Positions 17,842-26,984 are shown, numbered from the stretch's first letter. The stretch: 64,000 nucleotides of DNA from Chryseobacterium sp. Bi04 (GCF_918698085.1 NZ_CAKKLP010000002.1:310001-374000); one strand, 5' to 3'. Program-made: numbers and translations. The notes: generated from the sequence alone by a model not told the origin.

Positions 17842-19009
17842 CGGAGGTTTAGATACTTCCTACTGTGCGAAATATCTTAGTGAAACACTGGGGTATGATG
17901 TATATGCAGTAACTGTAAACACCGGAGGTTTTTCTAAAGAAGAAGAAAAGGAACTGGAGAAAAAAGCCCTTAATCTAGGAGTGAAAACATACAGGTGCGT
18001 AGATGCTCAGGAAGATTATTATAATTCTTGTGTGAAGTATTTGATTTTTGGGAATGTATTGAAAAATAATACCTATCCTCTTTCTGTAAGTGCTGAGCGC
18101 ACTATTCAGGCACAGGAGATTGCAAAATATGCAATTGAAGTTGAGGCAGATGCTATTGCTCATGGAAGTACAGGGGCCGGAAATGATCAGGTTCGTTTTG
18201 ATTTGATATTTCAGGTAATGTGTCCAGATGTGGAGATCATTACCCCGATCCGGGATATGGCTTTATCCCGTGAAGAGGAGATTGAGTTTTTGAAAAGCCA
18301 TGGCTATGAAATGGAATTCCATAAAGTGCAATATTCAGTGAATAAAGGGCTTTGGGGGACTTCTGTAGGAGGAAAGGAGACTTTGACATCAAGAAATTAC
18401 CTGCCGGAAGAAGCGTTTCCTTCTCAAATTCAGGAAACTCAGGCTTCAGAGCTGGAGATCGAATTTAAAAACGGAGAAGTGGTTGCTGTGAATGGGGAGA
18501 GTTTTGAACATTCCGTATATGCTATTCAGAAAATAGAAAAATTAGCTTCTGTGTATGGTATCGGCCGGGATATCCATGTGGGGGATACTATTGTAGGGAT
18601 AAAAGGAAGAGTGGGTTTTGAAGCAGCAGCAGCTTCAGTAATTATTAAAGCACACCATTTATTGGAAAAGCATACCCTTTCAAAATACCAGCAGATGATG
18701 AAATCTCAATTGTCCGATTGGTATGGAAACTGGCTTCATGAAGCATTGTTTTTAGACCCTGTGATGAGAAATATTGAATCTTTCTTAGTAGATTCTCAAA
18801 AAACAGTAAGTGGAAAGGTATTTGTAACCCTTCATCCTTACAGATTTGTTTTAAATGGAATTGAATCTGTTCACGATTTAATGTCTGATCAATTTGGAAG
18901 CTATGGAGAAGCGAACAGAGCTTGGACAGGGGAAGATGTAAAAGGGTATACAAAAATTGTAAGCAACTCTTTAAATATATACCACCAAATTAACCAAAAT
19001 ATCAACTAG
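17813..19009 (+). CDS. argG: argininosuccinate synthase
   Basis: A 398-residue enzyme joining citrulline and aspartate with ATP, the penultimate step to arginine. It opens with the ATP pyrophosphatase motif MKKKVILAFSGGLDTSYC; the ATG at 17813 was chosen because it places this motif at the N-terminus as in the family, whereas the longer frame from 17771 lies within the GNAT coding sequence. Further conserved blocks are AHGSTGAGNDQVRFD and the C-terminal tetramerisation region. It overlaps the GNAT gene by 29 bases. Two short hairpins (19008-19023 and 19035-19051) fill the gap to argC. Confidence 0.96.
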   Translation: MKKKVILAFSGGLDTSYCAKYLSETLGYDVYAVTVNTGGFSKEEEKELEKKALNLGVKTYRCVDAQEDYYNSCVKYLIFGNVLKNNTYPLSVSAERTIQAQEIAKYAIEVEADAIAHGSTGAGNDQVRFDLIFQVMCPDVEIITPIRDMALSREEEIEFLKSHGYEMEFHKVQYSVNKGLWGTSVGGKETLTSRNYLPEEAFPSQIQETQASELEIEFKNGEVVAVNGESFEHSVYAIQKIEKLASVYGIGRDIHVGDTIVGIKGRVGFEAAAASVIIKAHHLLEKHTLSKYQQMMKSQLSDWYGNWLHEALFLDPVMRNIESFLVDSQKTVSGKVFVTLHPYRFVLNGIESVHDLMSDQFGSYGEANRAWTGEDVKGYTKIVSNSLNIYHQINQNIN

Positions 19010-19055
19010 TTCCGAAGGAACGATTTAACCCAAGATAGGATGTAGTCCTATTAGT

Positions 19056-20027
19056 TTGAATATGAAGAAAACAGTAGGAATTGTAGGAGCCAACGGCTAT
19101 ACAGGAAGTGAGTTGATACGCTTACTGGCTTTTCATCCCCATGTGACATTGAGTTTTTTATATAGTCGTTCGAATTCGGGAACAAGAATATCGGATTTGT
19201 ACCCGGATTTGACGACGGTTTGCGAACATGTTTTAACAGATCAGCCTGAAGAGGTGGATATTCTTTTTCTGTGTCTTCCCCATAAGGAAAGCCAGAATTG
19301 GTTAACCAAAAATCCTGTGAAAGAGGAGACTTTGGTGATTGATCTGGGAAATGACTTCCGTTTGCAAGGAGATTTCGGAAACAGAGATTTTATCTACGGA
19401 TTGCCTGAAATCAATAAAAAACAACTGTCAGGGTCAAAGAGTATTGCCAATCCGGGATGCTTTGCAACCGCGATTCAGTTAGCTCTTTTACCATTAGCTG
19501 AAAAAGAATTGCTGGATGAGGTTTTTACAACAGGAATTACAGGATCTACAGGAGCAGGGCAGTCTTTACAGGCGACTACGCATTTTACCTGGAGAAACGA
19601 TAATGTCTCTGCGTATAAAACGTTATTTCATCAGCATGTGGATGAAATTTTACAACAAATAGTTTTGTTTAATCATAAAGAGGTCAGCCTGAATTTTGTA
19701 CCATGGAGAGGGGATTTTGCAAGAGGAATTTTTACAAGTTCTACGTTAAAAACAGATTGGGGACTTTCTGACCTATATCAGTTGTATCAGGATTTTTATG
19801 CAGGAGCGCCTTTTGTAAAGGTAAGTGAAAAAGCAATTGATTTAAAACAAGTTGTCAATACCAATCGCTGTGTGATTCAGATCGAAAAATGTGGAAATGT
19901 AGTAGTGATCCACTCAGCGATTGACAATTTGTTGAAAGGCGCTTCAGGACAGGCAGTACAGAATATGAATATTGCCATGGGCTGGGAAGAAAATGAAGGA
20001 CTGAATCTGAAGCCGATAGCTTTTTAA
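19056..20027 (+). CDS. argC: N-acyl-gamma-glutamyl-phosphate reductase
   Basis: A 323-residue NADPH-dependent reductase that converts N-acyl-glutamyl phosphate to the semialdehyde. It shows the nucleotide-binding GIVGANGYTGSELIRLL at the start and the active-site Cys135 in NPGCFATAIQ. The second ATG at 19062 is an equally possible start. Length is at the short end of the family, as for other Bacteroidota enzymes. It is separated from argG by 46 bases with two small hairpins, and followed by a 140-base spacer made almost wholly of heptamer repeats. Confidence 0.95.
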   Translation: MNMKKTVGIVGANGYTGSELIRLLAFHPHVTLSFLYSRSNSGTRISDLYPDLTTVCEHVLTDQPEEVDILFLCLPHKESQNWLTKNPVKEETLVIDLGNDFRLQGDFGNRDFIYGLPEINKKQLSGSKSIANPGCFATAIQLALLPLAEKELLDEVFTTGITGSTGAGQSLQATTHFTWRNDNVSAYKTLFHQHVDEILQQIVLFNHKEVSLNFVPWRGDFARGIFTSSTLKTDWGLSDLYQLYQDFYAGAPFVKVSEKAIDLKQVVNTNRCVIQIEKCGNVVVIHSAIDNLLKGASGQAVQNMNIAMGWEENEGLNLKPIAF

Positions 20028-20165
20028 TGTACAATGCATAAAGTACAAAGTAAAATGTATATAAGGTTGGTAGATGATAGATCATAAGTGGCATCAGACT
20101 ACTATTTTCGATAACAGGTCCTGTTAACTCTCAACCATTAACCATCAACTAACAACTAGTAACAA
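20027..20165. repeat. heptamer repeat tracts filling the argC-argD spacer
   Basis: Two tracts in one spacer: 20027-20096, units such as ATGTACA, AAGTACA, AAGTAAA, then drifting; and 20124-20165, units TTAACTC, TCAACCA, TTAACCA, TCAACTA, ACAACTA, GTAACAA. The second ends 2 bases before the argD start codon, so it forms the immediate 5' sequence of that gene. Confidence 0.75.
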
Positions 20166-20167
20166 AA

Positions 20168-21307
20168 ATGAATTTATTCAACGTATATCCATTATTCAAC
20201 ATAAACCCGGTTAAAGCTCAGGGATCTTTCCTTTGGGATGATAAGGGAGAACAATATCTTGACTTTTACGGAGGTCATGCGGTAATTTCCATTGGACATA
20301 ATCATCCTCATTATCAGACAAAGCTAAAAGAGCAGTTAGAGAAAATTTCTTTTTATTCTAATTCTGTTCAGAATGAATTGCAGACTGAGCTGGCAGAGAA
20401 ACTTGGGAGGCTTTCAGGCTATGAAGATTACAGTCTTTTTTTATGTAATTCCGGAGCTGAGGCGAATGAGAATGCCTTAAAACTAGCTTCTTTTCACAAT
20501 GGAAAAAGCAAAGTGCTTTACTTCTCCGGATCATTTCACGGAAGAACTTCTGCAGCGGTTTCTGTAACCGATAATCCCAAAATTGTGGCACCGGTTAACT
20601 TTTCAGAACGATTTATCAAATCGGAATGGAATGATATCGAACAGCTTGAAAAGACTTTTGAAGTATCTGGAAATGAAATCTCTTCTGTAATTATCGAAGG
20701 AATTCAGGGTGTGGGAGGAATTATGATTCCAACGGCGGAGTTTCTATCTAAGATTAAAGAATTGTGTGATCAGTATGACAGTGTTTTGGTTTTAGATGAG
20801 GTACAATCCGGATACGGAAGAAGCGGATATTTCTTTGCGCATCAGGAATTCGGAATACAACCGGATATGATTACCACAGCAAAAGGAATGGGGAACGGTT
20901 TTCCGGTGGGAGGTGTTTTAATTCATCCTAAATTTCAGGCAAGCTATGGTTTGTTGGGAACAACATTTGGCGGAAATCACCTGGCTTGTGCAGCGTCTAT
21001 TGCAGTTCTGGATGTTATGAAGGAGGAAAACCTTATCGAAAATGCTCAGCAAATGGGCGAATATATTGAAAATGAAATTAAGGATTTACCACATATTAAA
21101 TCAATCCGAAGGAAAGGACTGATGATCGGAATAGAACTCGACAGGGATTGTTCGGAAGTAAGGAAAAGCCTGCTGTATGATCATCATATTTTTACAGGAA
21201 ACTCAAATGATAAAAGTGTTTTAAGGATTCTTCCGGCACTTACTATCAAAGAAGAGGAAACCGACCTTTTCATCAATGCTTTGAAAATAGTATTGGAAAA
21301 AATTTAA
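20168..21307 (+). CDS. argD: N-acyl-ornithine aminotransferase
   Basis: A 379-residue class III PLP aminotransferase; glutamate donates the amino group to the N-acylated semialdehyde. The PLP lysine is Lys239 in ITTAKGMGNGFP, with CNSGAEANENALK (about 93-105) and LVLDEVQSGYGR (about 207-218) as further family motifs. Length is normal. The start codon follows directly on a heptamer tract with no recognisable Shine-Dalgarno sequence. Confidence 0.95.
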   Translation: MNLFNVYPLFNINPVKAQGSFLWDDKGEQYLDFYGGHAVISIGHNHPHYQTKLKEQLEKISFYSNSVQNELQTELAEKLGRLSGYEDYSLFLCNSGAEANENALKLASFHNGKSKVLYFSGSFHGRTSAAVSVTDNPKIVAPVNFSERFIKSEWNDIEQLEKTFEVSGNEISSVIIEGIQGVGGIMIPTAEFLSKIKELCDQYDSVLVLDEVQSGYGRSGYFFAHQEFGIQPDMITTAKGMGNGFPVGGVLIHPKFQASYGLLGTTFGGNHLACAASIAVLDVMKEENLIENAQQMGEYIENEIKDLPHIKSIRRKGLMIGIELDRDCSEVRKSLLYDHHIFTGNSNDKSVLRILPALTIKEEETDLFINALKIVLEKI

Positions 21308-21366
21308 ACCAAAACTGCAGAGAGCAAAATTGCAAAAAGCCTAAGATCCAAATTATAATGCAAGTT

Positions 21367-21386
21367 TGTCATTCCGTAGGAATCTA
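21367..21386. repeat. solo end of TGTCATT-AGGAATC element
   Basis: TGTCATTCCGTAGGAATCTA matches both ends of the complete element at 54677-54777 at all but the central bases. No partner end is visible nearby. Confidence 0.6.
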
Positions 21387-21419
21387 GGCGAAATAGTCAA
21401 AACCTGAATTGAAAATATG

Positions 21420-21614
21420 TTAACCACAAAAGTCACAAAAGACTTAACACTTTAGTGATTTTAAGTAACAACTAAGCGTTAATAAGAACACTTAAGTTCT
21501 TTGAAAATCTTTTTTCATCTTATGTAAACTTTATGTTTTCAAGGTGTTAAGTTTTTAAAAATTAAGTTCTCTTAAGTGTTTAAATAAAAAACTTTTGTGT
21601 CTTTTGTGGTTTAA
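21420..21614. repeat. 195-base element with 22-23 bp terminal inverted repeats
   Basis: The left end (21420-21441) and right end (21592-21614) are inverted copies of TTAACCACAAAAG-CACAAAAG with one substitution and one extra base. A nested inverted pair (AACACTTAAG with CTTAAGTGTT) lies inside. It codes for nothing and fits a miniature inverted-repeat element. It sits 47 bases upstream of the carbamoyltransferase start. Confidence 0.7.
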
Positions 21615-21660
21615 GTTATCACAATTAATAGGTCAATCAATTTTTAAAAACATTCATTCA

Positions 21661-22620
21661 ATGAAGAATTTTACCGCCGTAAGTGATGTTGAAAACTTAC
21701 AGGAAATCATAAAAAAAGCTTTAGAGATAAAAGCAAACCCGCTTTCAGAAACAGAAAAAGGAAAGGGGAAAACTATAGGACTTGTATTTTTAAACTCAAG
21801 TTTAAGAACCCGTTTGAGCAGCCAGATTGCAGCGCAAAATTTAGGGTTAAATGTTTTGACACTGAATGCAGCACAGGAAGCATGGAATCTTGAATTTGCT
21901 GATGGAGCGGTAATGAGCGGAGATACAGTGGAGCATATTAAAGATGCTATTGAGGTATTAAATCAATATTGCGATATTATTGCTGTGCGTTGTTTTGCAG
22001 GAATGAAAAGCAAAGAAGATGACGTCAATGAAAGTATTTTAAGCCAGTTTCAGCAGCATGCCAAAGTTCCTGTTATCTCTTTGGAATCAGCAACCCGTCA
22101 TCCGTTGCAAAGTTTGGCAGACTGTATTACCATCACCGAAAACTGGAAAAAAGATCATAAACCAAAAGTAGTGCTTACATGGGCTCCGCATATCAAACCC
22201 ATTGCTCAGGCTGTAGGAAACTCTTTTGCAGAATGGATGCAGGAAATGGATGTTGAATTGGTGATTGCAAATCCTGAAGGCTATGATCTGGATAAAAATT
22301 TCACAAAAGATGTAAAAGTAATCCATGATCAGAATGAAGCATTAAAGGATGCTGATTTTATCTATGTGAAAAACTGGTCTTCTTTCGATGATTATGCAGC
22401 CATGCCGGAAGTACAGGAAGATTGGATGCTGACGAATGAAAAACTGACCAATACCAATCAGGCAAAAGTAATGCACTGTCTCCCTGTTCGCCGTAACGTA
22501 GAGCTGAGTGATGAAGTAATGGACGGAGCGCATTCTATTATTTACCAACAGGCAAAGAACCGTATTTTCTCGGCACAGGCAGTGTTCAGTGAAATTTTAG
22601 GTGAATTAAAAGCCAAATGA
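21661..22620 (+). CDS. argF': N-acyl-L-ornithine carbamoyltransferase
   Basis: A 319-residue carbamoyltransferase of the acetyl-/succinyl-ornithine branch, transferring carbamoyl phosphate to N-acyl-ornithine to give N-acyl-citrulline. Motifs: carbamoyl-phosphate loop NSSLRTRLSS (45-54), ATRHPLQSLAD, and MHCLPVRRN. The ATG at 21661 starts the conserved sequence; the longer frame covers a repeat. At residue 90, in GDTVEH, this protein has Val. As I recall, the acetyl-specific Xanthomonas enzyme has Glu here and the succinyl-specific Bacteroides enzyme has Pro, so the sequence does not support the acetyl-type residue. The stop codon abuts a palindrome shared with the prpE upstream region. Confidence 0.9.
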   Translation: MKNFTAVSDVENLQEIIKKALEIKANPLSETEKGKGKTIGLVFLNSSLRTRLSSQIAAQNLGLNVLTLNAAQEAWNLEFADGAVMSGDTVEHIKDAIEVLNQYCDIIAVRCFAGMKSKEDDVNESILSQFQQHAKVPVISLESATRHPLQSLADCITITENWKKDHKPKVVLTWAPHIKPIAQAVGNSFAEWMQEMDVELVIANPEGYDLDKNFTKDVKVIHDQNEALKDADFIYVKNWSSFDDYAAMPEVQEDWMLTNEKLTNTNQAKVMHCLPVRRNVELSDEVMDGAHSIIYQQAKNRIFSAQAVFSEILGELKAK

Positions 22621-22621
22621 T

Positions 22622-22650
22622 CCTTGCCAAGGTTTTAAACCTTGACGAGG
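22622..22650. repeat. imperfect palindrome, second copy
   Basis: Shares the exact 19-base core CAAGGTTTTAAACCTTGAC with the palindrome at 9467-9499; the outer arms differ (two mismatches in the stem). It begins one base after the stop codon of the carbamoyltransferase, within the spacer to argB. Confidence 0.75.
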
Positions 22651-22685
22651 ATAAAAAAGAACAGGTATCTCAAAACGTTTACAAA

Positions 22686-23480
22686 ATGAAGGAAAAGTTA
22701 TACATCATAAAAATTGGAGGAGCTTTAATTGATGATGAGGAATTATTAACTCAATTCTTAGAACAATTTTCTGAAATCCAGGAAAAGAAAATCCTTGTTC
22801 ACGGCGGTGGTAAATTGGCAACAACTTTGGCTGATAAACTGGGTATTGAGCAGAAGATGATTAATGGAAGGCGGATTACGGATAAAGATACATTGGATAT
22901 TGTAACGATGGTATATGCGGGAGGGATCAATAAGAATATTGTTGAAAAACTGCAACAAAAAAACTGTAATGCAATAGGCTTTTCCGGTGCGGATGGCAAT
23001 TTAATTAAAGCTAAAAAAAGAGAACATCCGGATATTGATTTTGGTTTTGTAGGGGATATTAATAAAAAAAGTGTGAATAAGAAATTGGTTTCAAAATTCA
23101 TGAAGCTCGATCTTATTCCTGTATTTTCAGCGATTACCCACGACAAAAAAGGAAATCTTTTCAATACCAATGCAGATACCATTGCATCAGTGATGGCACA
23201 GGCTTTATCATCGAAATTTGAGGTCGAGCTCTTGTATTGTTTTGATAAAGAAGGTGTCCTGGAAAATGTAAATGATCCGGAATCATTGATCAAAAGTATG
23301 AACGGTGAAGACTTTGATGTGTTGAAAAAAGAAGGAAAGCTGCATAAAGGGATTTTACCCAAACTTGAAAATGCTCTTGGAGCGATAAAAAATAACGTAA
23401 ATAAGGTGTTTCTGATTAAAGAAACCCAATTGAAAAATCATATAGAGAATCATCATGCAGGAACTGAAATCTGTTTATAA
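22686..23480 (+). CDS. argB: N-acylglutamate kinase
   Basis: A 264-residue amino-acid kinase that phosphorylates N-acyl-glutamate with ATP. It has IKIGGALID at the start, VHGGGKLATTLADKLG and the later NTNADTIASVMA block. The ATG at 22686 was chosen because it starts the conserved sequence; the in-frame extension to 22617 would read through the upstream palindrome. No N-terminal helix of the arginine-sensitive hexameric type is visible, so feedback inhibition through that helix is not expected. The 3' end overlaps argE by 26 bases, implying coupled translation. Confidence 0.93.
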   Translation: MKEKLYIIKIGGALIDDEELLTQFLEQFSEIQEKKILVHGGGKLATTLADKLGIEQKMINGRRITDKDTLDIVTMVYAGGINKNIVEKLQQKNCNAIGFSGADGNLIKAKKREHPDIDFGFVGDINKKSVNKKLVSKFMKLDLIPVFSAITHDKKGNLFNTNADTIASVMAQALSSKFEVELLYCFDKEGVLENVNDPESLIKSMNGEDFDVLKKEGKLHKGILPKLENALGAIKNNVNKVFLIKETQLKNHIENHHAGTEICL

Positions 23481-24537
23481 TAAAGAAGAATTGCTGAAAA
23501 ATGCAGTTGAATTGCTGAAAAATCTGATTGAAATTCCTTCATTCAGTAAAGATGAATTCAATACATCGGTGGAGATTGAAAATTTCTTCAAAAAACATCA
23601 GATTCCGACCAAGCGTTTTAAAAATAATATTTGGGCAGTCAATAAAAATTTTGATGCAGGTAAACCCTCTGTTTTACTGAATACCCATCATGATACGGTA
23701 AAACCTAATAAGGCTTATACTTTGGATCCGTTTGTGCCGATCGAAAAAGACGGGAAACTTTACGGACTGGGAAGTAATGATGCCGGAGCTTCTCTGGTTT
23801 CTATGGCACAGGTTTTCCAGCATTTTTATGATAAAGAAGATTTAAAATATAATCTGGTAATTGCTTTAACTGCAGAGGAGGAGATTTCAGGATTTGATGG
23901 AATAGAAGCTTTATTTCCACAGTTACCGAACATAGAATTTGCTATTGTAGGAGAACCCACACAGATGAATTTGGCGATTGCCGAAAAAGGACTGCTTGTG
24001 ATTGATGGGGAAATGAAGGGAACTCCTTCCCATGCTGCTCATCCTAATCATGATAACTCGATTATAAAATGTATGCAGGATCTGCAGCATATTTTAGAAT
24101 TTAAATTCCCAAAAGTTTCAGAATATCTGGGAGAGGTGAAAGTGACTTTATCAGGTATTAATGCCGGAGTACAGCATAATGTGGTACCTGAATCCTGTCA
24201 TTTTACACTGGATGTAAGGGTGACAGATGAATACTCCAATAAAGAAGCTTTTGAAATGATTCAGTCTCAAATGAAATCAACACTTACAGCGAGATCTTTC
24301 AGACTCAATTCTTCGAAAATCGAAATGGATCACCCGTTTGTACAGGCAGGTCTTGAAATTGGCAGGACAACATATGGTTCTCCCACCTCTTCGGATCAGG
24401 CCATTATTCCATGTACATCAGTGAAAATAGGCCCCGGAGACAGTAGGCGCTCTCACACTGCGGATGAATTCATCTATATTCATGAAATAGAAGAAGGGAT
24501 TGCGATCTACATCCAAATTCTGGAAAAAGTGTTATAA
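23455..24537 (+). CDS. argE: M20-family deacylase, N-acyl-ornithine/citrulline deacylase
   Basis: A 360-residue zinc-dependent M20 amidohydrolase. Metal and catalytic residues are visible in NTHHDTVKP, GSNDAGASL and TAEEEISG, with the dimerisation domain in the middle third. In an operon whose carbamoyltransferase works on acylated ornithine, the natural job is to remove the acyl group from N-acyl-citrulline before argininosuccinate synthase. It starts inside argB (26-base overlap) and is followed by a 246-base spacer beginning with a heptamer tract. Confidence 0.9.
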   Translation: MQELKSVYNKEELLKNAVELLKNLIEIPSFSKDEFNTSVEIENFFKKHQIPTKRFKNNIWAVNKNFDAGKPSVLLNTHHDTVKPNKAYTLDPFVPIEKDGKLYGLGSNDAGASLVSMAQVFQHFYDKEDLKYNLVIALTAEEEISGFDGIEALFPQLPNIEFAIVGEPTQMNLAIAEKGLLVIDGEMKGTPSHAAHPNHDNSIIKCMQDLQHILEFKFPKVSEYLGEVKVTLSGINAGVQHNVVPESCHFTLDVRVTDEYSNKEAFEMIQSQMKSTLTARSFRLNSSKIEMDHPFVQAGLEIGRTTYGSPTSSDQAIIPCTSVKIGPGDSRRSHTADEFIYIHEIEEGIAIYIQILEKVL

Positions 24538-24602
24538 AGATATCAGATACTAAATCTCAGATCTCAGATACAAATCAAAGAGTCTGACATTTGAATATCT
24601 AA
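24538..24602. repeat. heptamer repeat tract after argE
   Basis: About nine 7-base units, consensus close to AGATCTC, starting on the base after the argE stop codon and becoming more degenerate toward the end. Confidence 0.65.
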
Positions 24603-24783
24603 AAATATATGTTTTGACAACGCTCAGCAGGTAGAAAGTTTAAGTTTTTAATAAGGATTTATGCAAAAAAGAAAATTAAAAACGGAAACTTTTATTGAGG
24701 AAATGTTTTTTTATAGTTAATAGTAATTTTAAGGAATGCCTGCTGGGCATGTCAAAACCAATTAATATTTTAAATAGTTACAT

Positions 24784-26088
24784 ATGAAAAAGATATGGCA
24801 GAAGGATAACCTTGCCACCAATATATTAGTCAATCAGTTCACCGTAGGAAAAGATCTTGACTTTGATGAGCGTTTGGCAAAATACGATGTAAAAGGCTCT
24901 ATGGCCCATTGTAAAATGCTTGCAGAAACAGGGATTATTTCCGATGAAGAATCAGAGCAGATGTTATTTGTTTTGAATGAAATTTTAGAAAAAATTGAAA
25001 AAGGTAGTTTTGAAATTGATAAAGAAGCTGAGGATATCCATTCTCAGGTAGAGGCTATTCTCATTGAAGAATTAGGGGATACAGGAAAGAAAATCCATAC
25101 CGCAAGATCAAGAAATGATCAGGTGTTGCTGGATATCAAACTCTATTTACTGGATGAGATCCGTGAGATAACAGCGCTTACAGATGAGTTTTTTCAGATT
25201 TTAATCAAACTGGCGGATCAGCATAAGAATGTTTTGCTACCCGGATATACCCATCTTCAGATTGCTATGCCTTCGTCTTTCGGGCTTTGGTTTGGAGCTT
25301 ATGCAGAAGCCCTTTTAGATGATGTTGAAATGCTGTTTTCAGTGAAAAATATCATCAATAAAAACCCTTTGGGATCTGCGGCAGGCTATGGCTCGTCTTT
25401 CCCGATTAACCGTGAGAGTACGACGTATAATCTAGGCTTTCAGTCGATGAACTATAACTCGGTGTATGCACAGATGACCCGTGGGAAATCTGAGAAATTA
25501 CTGGCAATGTCAATGGCAACTTTGGCAGGAACACTGGGGAAGTTTGCTTATGATGTTTGTCTGTATTTGAATCAGAATTTTGATTTTATAAGTTTTCCAA
25601 AAGAATTTACAACGGGCAGCAGTATTATGCCCCATAAAAAGAATCCGGATATCTTTGAATTGGTTCGTGCAAGATGCAACAGAATACAGTCTCTTCCGAA
25701 TGAGCTTATCCTGCTAACGAATAATCTTCCGTCGGGATATCACAGAGATGTACAGCTGACTAAGGAAATTCTTTTCCCGGCGATTGACTCTCTAAAAGAA
25801 TGTCTGGAGATTTTAAGCTATACCTTACCTAATATCCAGGTAAAAGACGGGATTCTGAAAGATGAAAAATATAAATATCTTTTCAGTGTCGAGAAGATCA
25901 ATGAAGAAGTGAAAAACGGAAGTTCTTTCCGTGACGCCTATGTGAAAGTAGGACAGGAGATTGAAAATATTGCATTCGATTTTGAACCGGGAAATCTTGA
26001 TCATACGCATCAGGGGAGTATAGGAAACCTCTGTCTGGATAAAATAGAATACCAGTTTAATAAGCTGAAAAATAAATTATTGGGTTAG
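24784..26088 (+). CDS. argH: argininosuccinate lyase
   Basis: A 434-residue lyase of the fumarase/aspartase superfamily; it splits argininosuccinate into arginine and fumarate, the last step of the pathway. Motifs: HTARSRNDQV, GYTHLQIAMPSSFG and the signature GSSIMPHKKNPD. Length is a little under the usual 450-460 but no conserved block is missing. It is the last gene of the arginine set. Confidence 0.95.
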   Translation: MKKIWQKDNLATNILVNQFTVGKDLDFDERLAKYDVKGSMAHCKMLAETGIISDEESEQMLFVLNEILEKIEKGSFEIDKEAEDIHSQVEAILIEELGDTGKKIHTARSRNDQVLLDIKLYLLDEIREITALTDEFFQILIKLADQHKNVLLPGYTHLQIAMPSSFGLWFGAYAEALLDDVEMLFSVKNIINKNPLGSAAGYGSSFPINRESTTYNLGFQSMNYNSVYAQMTRGKSEKLLAMSMATLAGTLGKFAYDVCLYLNQNFDFISFPKEFTTGSSIMPHKKNPDIFELVRARCNRIQSLPNELILLTNNLPSGYHRDVQLTKEILFPAIDSLKECLEILSYTLPNIQVKDGILKDEKYKYLFSVEKINEEVKNGSSFRDAYVKVGQEIENIAFDFEPGNLDHTHQGSIGNLCLDKIEYQFNKLKNKLLG

Positions 26089-26406
26089 AATCTAAGCCAT
26101 TGAGGTCATCAAAAACTTAAGCAAAAAAATCAGTAGAATTTCTAAAATTATTTTAGCCTGCTGCCTTTTCGTTGTGAAAGCCTTAATCTTATAAATCTTA
26201 TCTGCTTGAGTGATCTTAATGGTTAGATTTTATTCCGCTCTTTGAATTTGATGATTGATAAACTGAACCATTAAGGTAGATGAAGACTGTAAGGTAAAGT
26301 TAAGAAAATCTGCGTTTTTTTAGCTGTATAGTTTTAAAATTCGTTTGCGAATTCCTTAATTATCCTTCACCTCTTAAAAGTTCTTAATGGTTTAAATTAA
26401 AAGAAT
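26089..26406. other. argH to lrp spacer, 318 bases
   Basis: No gene. CTTAATGGTT occurs at about 26216 and 26386 and its inverse AACCATTAAG at about 26267, with GTAAGGTAAAGTTAAG nearby. This looks like a degraded inverted-repeat element. Convergent genes end on both sides; I see no clear intrinsic terminator. Confidence 0.5.
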
Positions 26407-26868
26407 TTATTCCAGATCAATCTTGAATTTGGTGGATTTTTTTACCTCATGAAGAACAATGGAGCTATGGTATTGTCCGATATTGGGAAGGTTTGAGATG
26501 ACATTGACTGCAAATTCATTATAAGAGTTAATGTCTTTCGCAATAATTTTTAGCATATAGTCATATTCTCCGGAAAGGCTGGTGATTTCCTGTACTTCAT
26601 CATATTTTCCAATGTTTTTCTCAAAGGTTTCCAATACTTTCTTGGATTGCTCTTTAAGACGGACATTACAATAGACTATGATATTCAAACCCAGTTTTTC
26701 ACGGTTTAAAAGACCTACATATTTTTCAATAATTCCGTGCTTCTCCAGCTGCTTGATCCGCTCATAGGTTGGAGTAAAGGTAAGGCCTATCTTTTCTGAA
26801 ATTTCCTTAACAGATAGAGTAGAGTCTTCCTGAATAATGCTGAGAATCATTTTGTCTTTTAAATCCAT
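26407..26868 (-). CDS. Lrp/AsnC-family transcriptional regulator
   Basis: A 153-residue regulator: an N-terminal winged HTH (about 1-55, VKEISEKIGLTFTPTYERIKQLE) and a C-terminal RAM domain (about 65-145) that binds small ligands, usually amino acids. It faces away from pyrB and sits just past the arginine operon, so either could be a target; the sequence does not show which. The 122 bases between its start and the pyrB leader hold the promoters of both. Confidence 0.92.
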   Translation of the reverse strand: MDLKDKMILSIIQEDSTLSVKEISEKIGLTFTPTYERIKQLEKHGIIEKYVGLLNREKLGLNIIVYCNVRLKEQSKKVLETFEKNIGKYDEVQEITSLSGEYDYMLKIIAKDINSYNEFAVNVISNLPNIGQYHSSIVLHEVKKSTKFKIDLE

Positions 26869-26954
26869 AAACTAATTTGAGTGATAACAAAAATATTAAT
26901 TTAAAATGAGAATAGGAAAATACTGAGGTTTTAAATTTTTTTAAAACTTTGTTT

Positions 26955-26984
26955 TTGTAGATTCGTAAAAATACTGTATCTTTG
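26955..26984 (+). promoter_or_regulatory. predicted promoter of pyrB leader
   Basis: TTG at 26955-26957, a 19-base spacer, then TATCTTTG at 26977-26984, a good fit to the Bacteroidota consensus. The expected transcription start (about 26989-26992) coincides with the ATG of the leader frame at 26991, so the leader mRNA would be leaderless or nearly so. Confidence 0.75.

Larger units (their letters stand above)
21308..21660. other. argD to carbamoyltransferase spacer, 353 bases
   Basis: No gene. It holds one solo end of the TGTCATT...AGGAATC element and a nearly complete 195-base inverted-repeat element, both listed separately. An open frame from 21595 runs into the carbamoyltransferase gene, but the part before 21661 lies inside the repeat and is not considered coding. 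Confidence 0.7.

Noticed and set aside
22799..23362. 187-codon minus-strand frame opposite argB
   Set aside because: Antisense shadow of a clear kinase gene; its composition is serine/phenylalanine-rich and no family is recognisable.
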